Part shown: piece after piece, positions 48,207-59,038 of the stretch
Layout of the letters: the number at the start of each line of letters is the position of its first letter
Numbering within the stretch: position 1 is the stretch's first letter
NCBI GenBank assembly: GCA_019633425.1
Contig: WSUB01000001.1
Span: 248,001-312,000, forward strand
Reading direction: 5' to 3'
Length of the DNA stretch: 64,000 nucleotides
Source: Tulasnella sp. 424
Lineage: Eukaryota > Basidiomycota > Agaricomycetes > Cantharellales > Tulasnellaceae
Notes under the pieces: generated by a model
What the model saw: only the letters and a program-made list of their open reading frames with translations
Told to the model about the DNA's origin: nothing
Database searches by the model: none
Made by a program: the position numbers and the translations under genes

Positions 48207-49253
48207 ATGGCCACCAATAAACCCAGACCCAGTCAAGCCGGACAACTTCATCGCATCGCAGCGCTTGGCTATCATGTCGGTGGATATCCCGTTAACTCAG
48301 CTAGGGGAATTCGCAAGGTCAAAGATTCACAAGGAAATTCCATATCAGCCCCCAAAAGAAGGAACTGGAACAGTGCGGCAAATGATGTACTGATCAACAT
48401 TACTTCAAGCAAAGGAAAGGAACGAGCTGTGCAGGTCGACAATGAAACCGTTCTGGACGATGATGGCCCTCAGGCTGGTCCATCCACCCCCCAAAGGAAT
48501 AATAGGGAGAGGGAAGGCGTTTCGACGCGCTTAACTAGATCGCCCTCAAAGAAGAAGAAAAGACAATTCATGGACTGTGTCCTGTTGCCGTCACGTTCAA
48601 AGCCGCCCCTTATTCCCGGGCCACAGCAAAGTGAGTCTTCCCCCCATCTCTCGGAAACCTGGTGGCTTACCCTTATCCTTTAGGTTCCACAGAAACCCCT
48701 CCACTCCCTGACTCGGAGTTCTTGAAACTTATTCATTATTCGGCCTCCACCTTTTATGAATCCCGCGGCCAACTGCGGGACCGTTCCGAGCTGCTCTCGG
48801 AGGTCCTGCATGCTGGTGATGACCTCCGCGAGGCCAAACGCGAGCATGCGAAGGGAAAGGCTCCAAAGCCTTCTCGACAGAGATCTCAAAACGCGGAAAA
48901 GATGAAAACCATGCATACTGCGCTTGGAGGGGACGTCTTGGTCGCACTAGGTATGGCGATACATCTTACTGGATGACGACGTCGGACTGACCTGATTCTC
49001 AGGTATTTTGCTGGAGGAAGACATAATTCACCAACTCAAGCCAACCGAACTACCGGAGGGCTGGGACGAGATGAAAATTGTAGACGATGAAGCGTATCCT
49101 CTGGAAGGAGATGATGAAGATGAAGGTGTCGAACACGAGGCTGAAGCGACCTTTGTCGGGAACGACGGAGCTGGCCCCAGCGAACAGAACACTGAAACCG
49201 TGCGGCAAACGCGCTCTAGGGCTCGACAAACGCGAAGTACGATAGCGAAGTAA
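48207..49253 (+). CDS. unrecognised nuclear-looking protein, 313 residues
   Basis: Three exons (48207-48630, 48684-48950, 49003-49253) join in phase. I do not recognise a family. The N-terminal 140 residues are basic and low-complexity (RSPSKKKKRQ, PKRRNWN). A compact part follows: DSEFLKLIHYSASTFYESRG, ELLSEVLHAGDDL, a Lys-rich loop, then GGDVLVALGILLEDIIHQL. The C-terminus is acidic (EGDDEDEGVEHEAEA) and ends in Arg/Thr repeats (RQTRSRARQTRS). The helix FLKLIHYSASTFYESRG followed by ALGILLEDII looks like a helical protein-interaction module of the kind found in transcription-initiation or chromatin subunits; this is an impression, not an assignment. It shares a 186-base promoter with SMC5. 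The start ATG gives MATNKPRPS and is the first in frame. Confidence 0.65.
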
Positions 49254-49286
49254 TATATAACCATATGACCGAGTAGAATCATGGAA

Positions 49287-49963
49287 CTATCGCGTCCGGG
49301 TTTGCAGGTGCTTGTAGAAGCCCAACTTCGGAGGAGGAACTTGTGCCCCTGGTGTCTGCCCATCTTCCCACCTTCGGAGAACATTAGCCTCGAATGGGTT
49401 CTTCTCATCGGTGAATATGTGTAAACGAGCAAGACGGCGGTCTCGGAGCTTGTTCTTGGGAAGCATGCCGGAGACGGCTTTACGAATGATCTAATTTGGT
49501 TGGTGTCAGTATATGGGGAACGCCGAAGCGTATGGGGAGTAGCATACCTCATCAGGCTTCTTCTCCATCATCGTGTCATAAGGAATCTCCTTGAGTCCTC
49601 CGGGCCACATAGTGTGATGACGGTACAACTTCTGCTCCGATTTCCGGCCAGACACGACAACGGATCGAGCATTGGTCACAGTCACGTAGTCGCCACAATC
49701 AACTTCAAAAATTTACTTCAGTAACTCTCCAGGATCAAAATCCCATCGGATATCATACCTCCTGCATCGTATATAGGCTTGTGTTTGCCCATAAGAACGA
49801 GGGCAATGCGTTGAGCGAGCTTCCCCAGCGTTCGTTGGTTTGCGTCGACATGATGCCAAACGCGAGCGTAAGCTAGCGCGGTCTGCAGTAAAATTTTATA
49901 TCAGAAATAAGGCTTTGCAGGTGTCCAAGTGTGTCGACGTACGTTTCCTACAGACTGCGACAT
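49287..49963 (-). CDS. MRPL23: mitochondrial large-subunit ribosomal protein uL13m
   Basis: Four exons (49963-49943, 49882-49759, 49702-49548, 49490-49287) give 167 residues. The uL13 fold is clear: [98 protein letters not shown] and [11 protein letters not shown]. The length and the [10 protein letters not shown] wording match yeast MrpL23, the mitochondrial member, rather than cytosolic uL13. The N-terminus is very short ([15 protein letters not shown]) and has little presequence character, as in several mitochondrial L13 proteins. The first coding exon is 21 bases. The stop lies only 33 bases from the stop of the convergent upstream gene, so the 3' ends of the transcripts must overlap. Confidence 0.92.
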
Positions 49964-50159
49964 TTTGGGTGGGTGAGGTGGGTCGAAAGTTGCAAAGCCA
50001 ACATCTCCGTCGCGGGGATTTTCTAGGGTCGCACATTGCATTGTAATCTCAGCTGCCTGCTTTCTTTCTTTCTTTACCACCTTTACCACCTTTTCTTGTA
50101 CCTCGTTCTAGCACTGGTTGCCACCACGCTCACTGCTACTGCCTCACTTTTTCTTCTAT
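49964..50159. promoter_or_regulatory. divergent promoter, MRPL23 / Cys-His protein
   Basis: 196 bases between opposed starts. A CTTT-repeat tract at about 50059-50095 sits on the plus-strand side. No TATA box seen. Confidence 0.45.
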
Positions 50160-50977
50160 ATGATGCTCACAAGTCTCATGAATCTTCGCCTTGCGTCGAG
50201 AAAGCGCAAGTCGGAATCAATCGAGGCGGACTCTGCAAATACACCACAACCCGAAAGTCCAAGAGAATCGCCTGCACCCTCCACAGTAGCCGACTCGCCG
50301 TCGCGCCCCGTAAAGCCCTCCCCGCGAAGGAAGCCACGCTCAAAATCAATCACCAGACCAGCGACCCCCCCTCCGCCCAAGTCCCCTGAAGAAATTGCCC
50401 TGGAGGAGCTAAAGAGTCTTGTCCAGTCCTGCCCGCCAAAGTCGTTCCATTCAGCACTCCTCGCGCGTTTGGATGGAGCCGCGCCTGAGCAGGTCGCCTC
50501 TCTTTCCAAGCTTCTCGAAGGCTTAACCCCACCTCCGACACTACACTGTGCTCGGTGCCATCAGGACTACCTGGAGGAGGAGAACTACGATCGAATTTGC
50601 GTGATGGATCACGACGACAACTCCACCGAAGTCAGACATCACGAGACATTCTGGGGATGCTGTGGGACTTCGACCGAGGGGCAGGAACCTCCCGCAGGAT
50701 GGTGCTTTGAAGGGAAACACACGGTGCGTCTGCTCGAGGTCTTTGTTTGTACAATTGCTAACTTGATTGTTGCTTGTGCCAGAGTGACCGAGCCAAGGCC
50801 CGCTATAGGGAGGACTATGAAGATGATGAGGAGGCAGATGGTTTGCAGTCTTGTGAGGAACGCAAGTGCCATCGTCGCACTTCGCCGAGAAAGCAGTTCC
50901 GCGAAGTTCATGTTGTCATTACCCGTCGGAGAGGTGAAAGACCACCGCCACCAGCCAAGAAGAAGCGTTTGTCATAA
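50160..50977 (+). CDS. unrecognised protein with a Cys/His cluster, 252 residues
   Basis: Two exons (50160-50723, 50783-50977) join in phase. No family recognised. The first third is Ser/Pro/Lys-rich and basic. A helical stretch follows (EEIALEELKSLVQS, HSALLARLDGAAPEQVASL), then a cluster of likely metal ligands: LHCARCHQDYLEE, ICVMDHDDN, RHHETFWGCCG and GWCFEGKHT, with CEERKCHRR in exon 2. The CxxC, HH, CC and C...H spacing suggests at least one bound zinc in a compact fold. The C-terminus is basic (KKKRLS), likely nuclear. The two adjacent ATGs at 50160 and 50163 are the first in frame; MNLRLASRKRK at 50178 is a possible shorter start. Confidence 0.65.
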
Positions 50978-51432
50978 ACCAAAGGTGCTTATATTCCCTT
51001 TATTTTCCCCTCATCTTTCCTCGTTACGATGCCCGAGGCCGCTCCTTCCCTCTCTCCACATTGTCTCCGTTCTTCACTGTTCGCCCTGTACGTTAGTTCC
51101 GTTCCTTTTCATAATGATTCCTCGCGTTCTCCGGTCGTACGATGCGTGTACTCTACTCGCCTCTCCTTCCTCTGGCTGCTCCCCACAGAAAACGTGTCCA
51201 AGGCGCGTCCTGACTGTTTACCCCCGACTCCTGTTGACGGTGGGGCGGCGACCATGTGACAATAAAGAAGAACGTTCCCATTCAGACCACCCGCCCCTTC
51301 CCCCAACCTCACATGCTTATTCTCGCGTAACTACTCGCTACAACCTTCGCACAACAAACGATATAACTAGACCAACGTCTTCTGGATTTCGCTCTACCAA
51401 GAAATTTCCTCCAGGGGAAGAGCCGAGGTTCA
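50978..51432 (+). other. intergenic between two plus-strand genes
   Basis: 455 bases: 3' flank of the Cys/His protein and promoter or leader of the coiled-coil gene. Pyrimidine-rich from about 51000 to 51190. No gene seen. Confidence 0.55.
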
Positions 51433-54400
51433 ATGGACCTCACCCTCGACACTGCGACCCCTCGATCAGAGTCCCCAGAGTCCTCTTCTGCGGCAACGAC
51501 ATCAAGCTTGTTTCGCGCGTCAAACACCATCGATGACTTGACCAGAGCTTTAGCTTCCTTCTCTCGTGGCGCAACCCCCGAACCACCGCTGGACATACCG
51601 TTGTGCTGCTGCGAGCGAGAGAACTGCGAGGCGACATTGTCGTGGTTACAGGCCAAGGAAAAGCTTGAAAAGAAATTGGAGCTTAGCGCAGGTGAGGCCA
51701 ATGGTACTCGCTTTTACAGTGGCACCGATAAATTGATCGTCGTCATCCTTGTCAGAGATCGGACAAGCACTTCTTGAACGTCATGAGGCCTATGTCCGGA
51801 GGCACGATAAGATGGTACATAAAACAACCATCCACCGCCTATTCTAGCATCTAAAGCACATTCTTAGGTAACAAATCACGAGAAGGGACAATCGAAACTC
51901 GAAGAGCAGGTTCAAGCCCTCCGTGAATCAAACGGTACCCTTGTGGCGAGGATGGCCGAGTTAATACGCGAATCTACCCAAATGGAAAAAGTAGCTCGCA
52001 ATCTATCTCGTAGCGCCCATGCCCCAACCACCCTGACATATTTCTCAACCTTAAATAGCGCTTAACGCAAGCAGACATGAATCTCCAAGTCGCCGACGCA
52101 TCCAACCGGACCTTACTGAACGAGTTGCAGGACACTCGTACTGCGATGAGTCGTATGGTCACACAGAACGCGCGATCCGCTGGATGGGAAACACGTCTTG
52201 CCACTATCATGCAGGAGAAGGATGATATTGAACAGGAGATCGAATCAGAGAGACAACGCTCGCGGACCTCCGAGGCCAAAGCGGCAGCAGCGGATGCCAA
52301 GTACTGTAAGTCCGACTCTCAACCCTATTTCTCGCGATGCACTACTAACTACGGGCCTTGTTACCTCAGCAGAACTGCAAGCCGAAATCCTGCGTCTCAG
52401 AGACGAACTCGAACAAGCTCATGCGTCGCGTTCCGATTTCTCCGCCATCCTCATCCAAGACGCCCGTGCACGACTGGAAGGTTTACAAAACTCGCTTGGC
52501 CTGCACGAACAACCTGATGCGGAAGTCACCCGGATCTTGGAAAGCTTGGTTGCTGATAACGAGGCTATCAAGCGCGACAACGCCGAGCTGCAGAACATGC
52601 TCACCGAATCCCGGGAGGAATTAAGACTCGCACGAGAGGAACTCGCTGAACTTCAAGCAACAGCGTTTTTGTCTCCTTCGCCTATCCCGCCAACACCTTC
52701 GCCGAGGGCGATGACTCCAGTTTTGTCCAAGGTTCCAACGCACACTCGTAGACAAAGTAGCAGCAAAGGAGGCAGCGGATGGGTTGCTCCTGCTACCGCA
52801 TTGATTAGCACCAAGGGACATAGATCGGTAGACAGTTGGGCGTCTGGACCCCTGTCCCCGTATTCTCGGCATGTTTCGTCGCCTATGTTCTCGTCGACCG
52901 GATTTCCCTGGAGGAGAGCATCGGAGAACGTTGCGACCTACAAGAGATCAAGAAGCATTGACTCAACCTCAGGTCAAAGGCCATACGCTGTATGTCCCTT
53001 GTCCTTTCTCGCCTAGATATCGTCTAATGCTTTTTAATCAAGGCTGAGGACAGAAGTTCTGCTCCGCCTGAAAGTACCACCTCGCCATCTGTTGAGTACA
53101 GTGTCCTTTCGGGTGATGCTGGGGACGACACCCTTTGGACTGCCAACACCGTGGATGCAAGCCCTCAGAAACCTAAAGCCCGCCCAAGGACACTAATGCT
53201 TTTAAGCCGTAACAAAGGTGTCCAGACGGATGACACTGGAGCGGAGCAGGTGGAACCTGTCATTCCCCAAGGTCCTTCACAGCCCCTTTTGAATTCTCAG
53301 AGGTTACCTCACTTGGATCCTCATGGCGTTGCCCGGCCTCAATACTCTCCGAAGACCTCATCCATTTCCGACTCCTTTGGCTTTGCCACACCGCTGCGGC
53401 AATCCACAAACTCCGAAACTTCGTCACTCGACTTCAACACCGCCAACACTCTCGTTTCCAATCAGGGAATCACCCCTGGTACCACTATGTCGGCGACCCT
53501 CCCAGCGCTCATCGAACGCGTTACTGCTCTCCATACCAAGATCAGCCAGGCCGACGTGCGAACCTTGCACAATCGCCTCAAACGGCAACATATCGTTGGC
53601 GGCGACGTCGGACACTTATCTAAAAGCACGCTTAAATCCATCATGATGGAGGTCAACAATCTTCGAAGTCAATTCAAGCCTGCTCTAGACGCAGCTGGTG
53701 TGGGATCTCCGTCATTGGCCAATGGCGATGAACCCACGAGCATCGTCAATCGAACGGACCTCCGTGCTTTGCTGAAAGCTTCGCGAGACTTGCTCGCTGA
53801 GCTGATCCAGCTCCGGTCAACTCTCAACACGGTCACGTTGGACCCTTCCTTCGCATCCCGGCTGAAGGACCAAGCGTTTACGGACGCCCCACGGAGTGGA
53901 ACCGTAACACCAGATGGGGAGGAGGGACGCGGGCGCTCGTCGACCAAGCTACTTCGGGCTCCAACAACTATGGGCTGGATTGCCGCCCCAATTCAGAAAC
54001 TTTTCAGCGTCTCAAACGCCTCTAGCAGCGATGTAGCGAATAGTGACGCAGGCCCGCCGAAACGTAATGGCCCGGACTCTACTTCGCAAACCGTCAGAGC
54101 CCCGAGACTCGCGCCGAAATTGGCTCCGGCGATTGCGGCGACCACAGCAACCGTCAACGTGGAGTTTGGATCTACGGGAACGAGGAGGGCGACCGTTGAT
54201 GAAGGAACTACTGAAACCATCGACGCGTCGACATCAATGTCGAGGACCAACTCTGATAGCGTGGCCGGTGGGTCTTTGGGAAGGGCTTCCGCAGCGAGGT
54301 TAGGGTTAGGTTTAGGAGGCAGCAAGTCACCGCCTACCGTTGCGGATGAATCAGAGAGAAGTCGAAACCTGTTGGGCATCTTTGCAGGTGCCCCCACAGC

Positions 54401-55289
54401 CTCATCATCCCGCAAAGATTCATCATGGGTAGTAGTGCCAACTCGCAGCAAAACGGAGAGACGAGCTGGCTCCGTCGCGACCAGCCTAGTGCCCAACGCA
54501 CCAATACACTCGTATCGTGCGATGCGACCCGCAGCCCTGGATGGCCCTGGATTCGACGCACAACGAAGATTAGGCATTGGAGCGAGCATGCGAGCAACAA
54601 GCGGGTTCAACCCTAACCGTTTGTCCCGGATTGTCGACGCTGTCATCGATGACAATGCGAGTATCGCACCATCAGAACCAGAACGAGCTCTGCGAGGTCG
54701 AAACTTGTCTGATTCTTCTATCCACTCGTCGTTCATCCGGCAAGGGCCTGTTCAGCGTCTGCTAACTCCGGCAGCTGTGGCGCTTTCGGCGCCATCAGTT
54801 GATACTGCTACTCCAACCCCTACCAACACGGAACCGAGTACATTCGTGGACCGAGAGTCCGTCCTGCAATCCCTCAGCCGAAAGGTGCAGAGCTTCGTCC
54901 AGTCTGGTGGAGCGAGCACCCCAGCGACCAGTCAACCTACACTCCCTCCCGATTCTCCTCAACAACAACCCCGTATGCCAAAGTCATCGTCGGGGCAGAA
55001 CTTTGGTCCGATAACGGGCTCTCCTTCTGCGTCATCACCCCCGAAACCAATACCCGGAAGCGGCGGTCGCAACGCTCGAGGGCTTGCTCGTTCCTCAAGT
55101 CGGTCCGGCCACCGCAGAGATGCCTCTCCGAGCGGTAGGATGCTTAGCTTTGTGCAAAGCGTCGGCACCTGGGTTCAGCCAAACGCGGAGTCCTTGATGG
55201 GAACGCCTTCGGCGAGCCTTATGGAAGGCAGCCCTATCGCAGCGCACTCTCGATTGAGGAAGGAAAGCCGAGGAGGCACGGACTTCTAA
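51433..55289 (+). CDS. large coiled-coil and low-complexity protein of unknown function
   Basis: Six exons (51433-51691, 51756-51814, 51868-51990, 52059-52305, 52370-52989, 53043-55289) encode 1,184 residues. N-terminus: a Ser/Thr-rich start, a Cys cluster (PLCCCERENCEAT), then continuous coiled coil over about 60-385 (QALLERHEAYVRRHDKM, LNELQDTRTAMSRM, EILRLRDELEQAHASRS, ELQNMLTESREELRLAREEL). A Ser/Pro linker with RRQSSSK and RRAS phosphosite-like motifs follows. A second conserved-looking helical block lies at about 53490-53960 (LPALIERVTALHTKISQAD, MMEVNNLRSQFK, TMGWIAAPIQKLFS). The rest is disordered and Arg/Ser-rich. The architecture would suit a scaffold of septum, spindle pole or cortex, but no domain names one. 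Start is the ATG at MDLTLDT. Confidence 0.75.
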
Positions 55290-58200
55290 ATTGGGTTTGG
55301 TTTCAATAATTCCTCTCTTTTTTTTTCTATGTGTGTGGGTGACTTATTCTTTGTTTCTGCTTTGCTTTTCCGCTTTTCCGCGCTGTTAGCGTAAACCATC
55401 GCTCTTCCTTCCTGTCCTTTCAGAGACTCCCGACGTTCTGAATCCAAATAACTAGATCATTATTTCGTCCAATGCATAGTGTGACTTATGAACATGCGCG
55501 AAGCTACTACGCCCGGGCGGGTGGCAGGAGAGACGTTTGCATGATGTCGATCGAGGGCATGTGAGATGTGTGTCCTAGTCGAGCCTTAGCCACGTTCCGG
55601 TTGCAACCTACTGAAACTACATATTGCTAAATCCGTGCTTGCGCGAGGTTGGATAGATCTCTCGGCCAGTGGCTAGCAGGCACCTTGTGATCAGACCGGG
55701 GCGTTTGACTACAAGATGACGTCGTTCGTACTTTCCCAAACTCGGTCTCCAGTCACCGATCTGCAAGAAATGGTTATCAGCACTGGGATAAAACATGAAT
55801 TTCGCAATTCACAACATGGGGATATAATGCAATGCGGTGAAGGGCATAAGAATAAGGTAGGAGAGGGCAAAACCCCCATTGCGATGTTTGGGAGATCCTA
55901 ACCCGGGCGGGATCGATCGGTCCATCATCGAATGCAAACGGCGGAGTCGGAGGAGTCTTCGTGAAAAGGGGCTCAGCCAACGTATTGACTGCGTAGCATG
56001 TAGTGATAAATATTGAGACGTAGAAATTGTACAAGACAAAGAAACGCCTCTCGTTCTAACCACGCCTATCCCCCTGCTTCCCTCCCCCAGCTCCCTCGCG
56101 TCCGCCTCTCCGTTTGCGGGTTACCCTGAGATTTTGGTGTTAGTACTCCCTTCGATTCTTACTTGCTCCTGTATGCGCATAGTTTGACACGATCCCCGTT
56201 CCTCGTTTCGAGTCACGCTGGGTTGGGCTTTAGATTTCGTCCTTATATGATGTTCAAGAAGCCATTTGTTCTATCAGACGTAGACTATGTTGCCTGCCGG
56301 TAGTGTTCAACAAGTAACCGGTAGGGCCTTGTTCTCCCGGGGCCGAACGCCCAAGAAGGACTGTCGTGTGCACCTCTGCGTCTGGTAATGACGTGCCTAC
56401 CCTTGCCGTTGTGGGCTTCGATAAACCCGCTGGGCACCTGGCCGGAAACGAACACGGCTGGTCGAGCTCGTTTAGTACCGGCACCTTCTCCGCGTTCTTT
56501 CGAAGTGATCAGGATTGTCTGGTGTTCCTGGTCGATCATGATGGCTTTCGTCCCGGCAGCTCCGAAATCCACGTCGATCTTATTGAAGCCCCCACTATTC
56601 CTTTTGGAAACTAGTGAGCTCGGTCTGTCTCTCTCTTTGGGACCTCTTTTTTTAACGCGGGCCTCCACGTGTCGAGCCCCGGGGCAACGGACCTCTTTCC
56701 CGGCGATCGGCGAACGGGGGCGGCTTACCGCGTTTTTGTGTAACTCTCATGTCATCTTTCTGTCGTTGTCCAAGTATCGGAAGTTTGCACCGAGCTCCTT
56801 AATTACCGCGTACGAGCCATCGCCGTCTGACGATCCTGTTCGCCGTTAAAATGATGTCATCACCATCGCAGCCGAGCTCTTGAAGACCACGATTCGCTTG
56901 TCATCCTTGCGTCCTTGAATGAGAAGCTTTTCGCTACCGTTGTTACATACAGTAATTATTCGCAAGGCAGCTTGACATCACGTGGATGGTGCAAACACAC
57001 AAGGTTACCGAGCCAACGGAATGCCCCTCTCGGTCATGCCCCACAGCGGCATCAAAAGGCCTAAGGAGAGCCTCCCCAAGATTCAGCTACCGTCGAGCTT
57101 TGCGCTCCTTGCTTGCCGGTCACGGTCTAGCTGCTTCAACCAGCTCACCGACCTGAGCTTTCATGCCGAATCTCATGGAGCCCAAAACCTAAAGATTTCG
57201 AACATAGCCAGGGGTAACATCTCCGTCTGGAATTTGCGCTTTCGGCGCACAAAAGGATCAAGTCGACCCACACGAGCTCAGCGACATCCGGGCCGGGAAT
57301 AGGTTCTTTTCTTCTTGGTCTGATCAATGCCCGCCAAAAGGCCCATTTGCGCCTCGTCTCCGGACTTTCGTTGGAGGCTGGGTGTAGGAAGAAAGTCTCG
57401 GTACAACAACCATCTCGAGAAGCTTTCAGACTTGCTCCGACTGGTCTTTCTTTGACCAACGTGCAAAAATCTTGGGTAAATCCACACCCTGCCTCGTTCC
57501 TCCGACGCCGTCGCATTGACCAACCTTTGTCCCAAAATGAATTCTACACTTCTTCCGCTACGAGACGGGCTCCCAGGCCGACCACTCCTCGTGGTCTGTT
57601 GAATACCGGCGAATTTCTCATTGGAGGCTAATGAAGGGGGGGTGGGGGGTGCATTGCGTTCAATACCACAACAACCCGCAATACCGATCCCCAACCAATT
57701 CACAGTTCCCCGATGATCTGACCAATAGGACCGCGTACCAGGTTCTCTCCTGCTTAATTTTCTCCTCATTGCGGTGTCCCTGCGGTGCTATTACAAATTT
57801 TACCTTTTTTCTCTCGTCTTGAGAGATGAGCCGTCTAGCCGGCCGCCCATCCCGCCAGCCTCCATCATCGGCATGAAACGACGCTAAGAGAAAGAAAACT
57901 CCGACACAATACATTGTCACTGGCCTGCACCGGAAGAACTCAACCTCCGGGGTAAGCCTCCAAAGACAAAAGAAACAATGACGTCGTCGATCCCTGCCGG
58001 AGTGTAAAAGCTTATTATCTAAAAATACTTTATGATCTCAGAAGCGATAAGTCCTCTCCTAGTATGGGAAATCGTGAGGGGACGACGAGCCCGAAAAGCC
58101 ACCAAAGAATGTCCATCAACTGATGCCGACGGGATGAATGTTATTCAAAACTATTGCCGCTGCAAGGCAACTAGACTCGGTTTGCCTTTTCTGGGAGGCC

Positions 58201-59038
58201 CCCTCCCCCCAAGCCGAGAATCGATGGGGGTGTAAAAATAAGCGAGAAATGGCCGACTGTGTAATTATAAAGAGGTTTCTAGCGGTCCCGAAAGGTAAAA
58301 ATAATCAGAACGTAGTGCGTCGTTGAAAAGCGGACTTTGATCTTCAAAGGAACGAGAAGCCATCATTGCCTCAGGTCCGGACGAATCACCAGAGGACGGG
58401 CACCTCCTTTCCGGAGACAGACCACGCCCAAATTGCCACAGGAGGACCACACAGCTGCCACACCCGAATTTCAAATGGCGCGTGTGAATCATGCAAAAGC
58501 GATGCTATTTGGTAATCGAGGGTGGTCGTCGGGATAGGATCGGGAAGCCTAGTACTAGCGGGGGAAGAAACTAGCTATTAGCCGGAAGGGGAAGGAGGTA
58601 CGTAAGAGAGAGAGAGAGTAGGAAGATCATGGATTGGTGAGAAGAATGGGAGAAGATTGCTTGGGACAGATTGGAGAGTGTGAGGGGGTTGGGGTATGAC
58701 AGAGGAAGGAAAAAGAAAAACAAGAACAAGAGAAAACAAGAACTTTCAAAGACAAAGCGCGAGAGAGATGAATATGTGCAAGATGAGAGAGAAAGGAAGT
58801 ATAAGTAGGAATGAAAATGGAGGAAAATAAAAAGACAAAAGCGAGAACGAAGAGCGGCAGACCATATAGTCCATGCAAAGTATGCGGTTGCGAGAAAAGA
58901 GAACCCGAAACGTTCTAAGACATGAGTCGTGTGTGGGTGAAAACCAAGAAAGAGGGAAAATTAGAGTCGAGACCGAGGTGGTGGGGGATGTCCAGGGACG
59001 AAAAAGCGAACGTCGGGGGATAGTGAAAGCGTCCAAGT
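55290..59038. other. 3.7 kb without a credible gene
   Basis: Between two gene ends facing each other. The first ~450 bases are the T-rich 3' flank of the coiled-coil gene. 56100-58560 has many medium-length overlapping frames on both strands, most starting at non-ATG codons, with no domain and no phase-consistent chain of exons that I could build. The longest, 57769-57278 on the minus strand, reads as low-quality Arg/Gly/Ser-rich sequence. 58590-58900 is purine-rich. I saw no terminal repeats, target-site duplications, transposase or reverse-transcriptase motifs, and no tRNA or rRNA match. Confidence 0.55.
58605..58618. repeat. GA dinucleotide run
   Basis: Seven AG units within a longer purine-rich stretch (about 58590-58830). 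Confidence 0.8.

Noticed and set aside
53993..54736. 247-codon antisense frame in the last exon of the coiled-coil gene
   Set aside because: Mirror of a low-complexity coding exon with strong codon bias; no start context or domain.
55777..56034. Minus-strand frame that looks like a signal peptide followed by Pro-rich sequence
   Set aside because: It opens with TTG, not ATG, and no upstream exon with a start could be joined to it.
56285..56668. Minus-strand 127-codon frame in the gene-poor gap
   Set aside because: No recognisable motif; the opposite strand has an equally long frame, and no splice partners were found.
57278..57769. Longest frame in the gap (minus strand)
   Set aside because: Arg/Ser/Gly-rich with no domain, no CT-rich leader at its start and no phase-consistent neighbouring exons.
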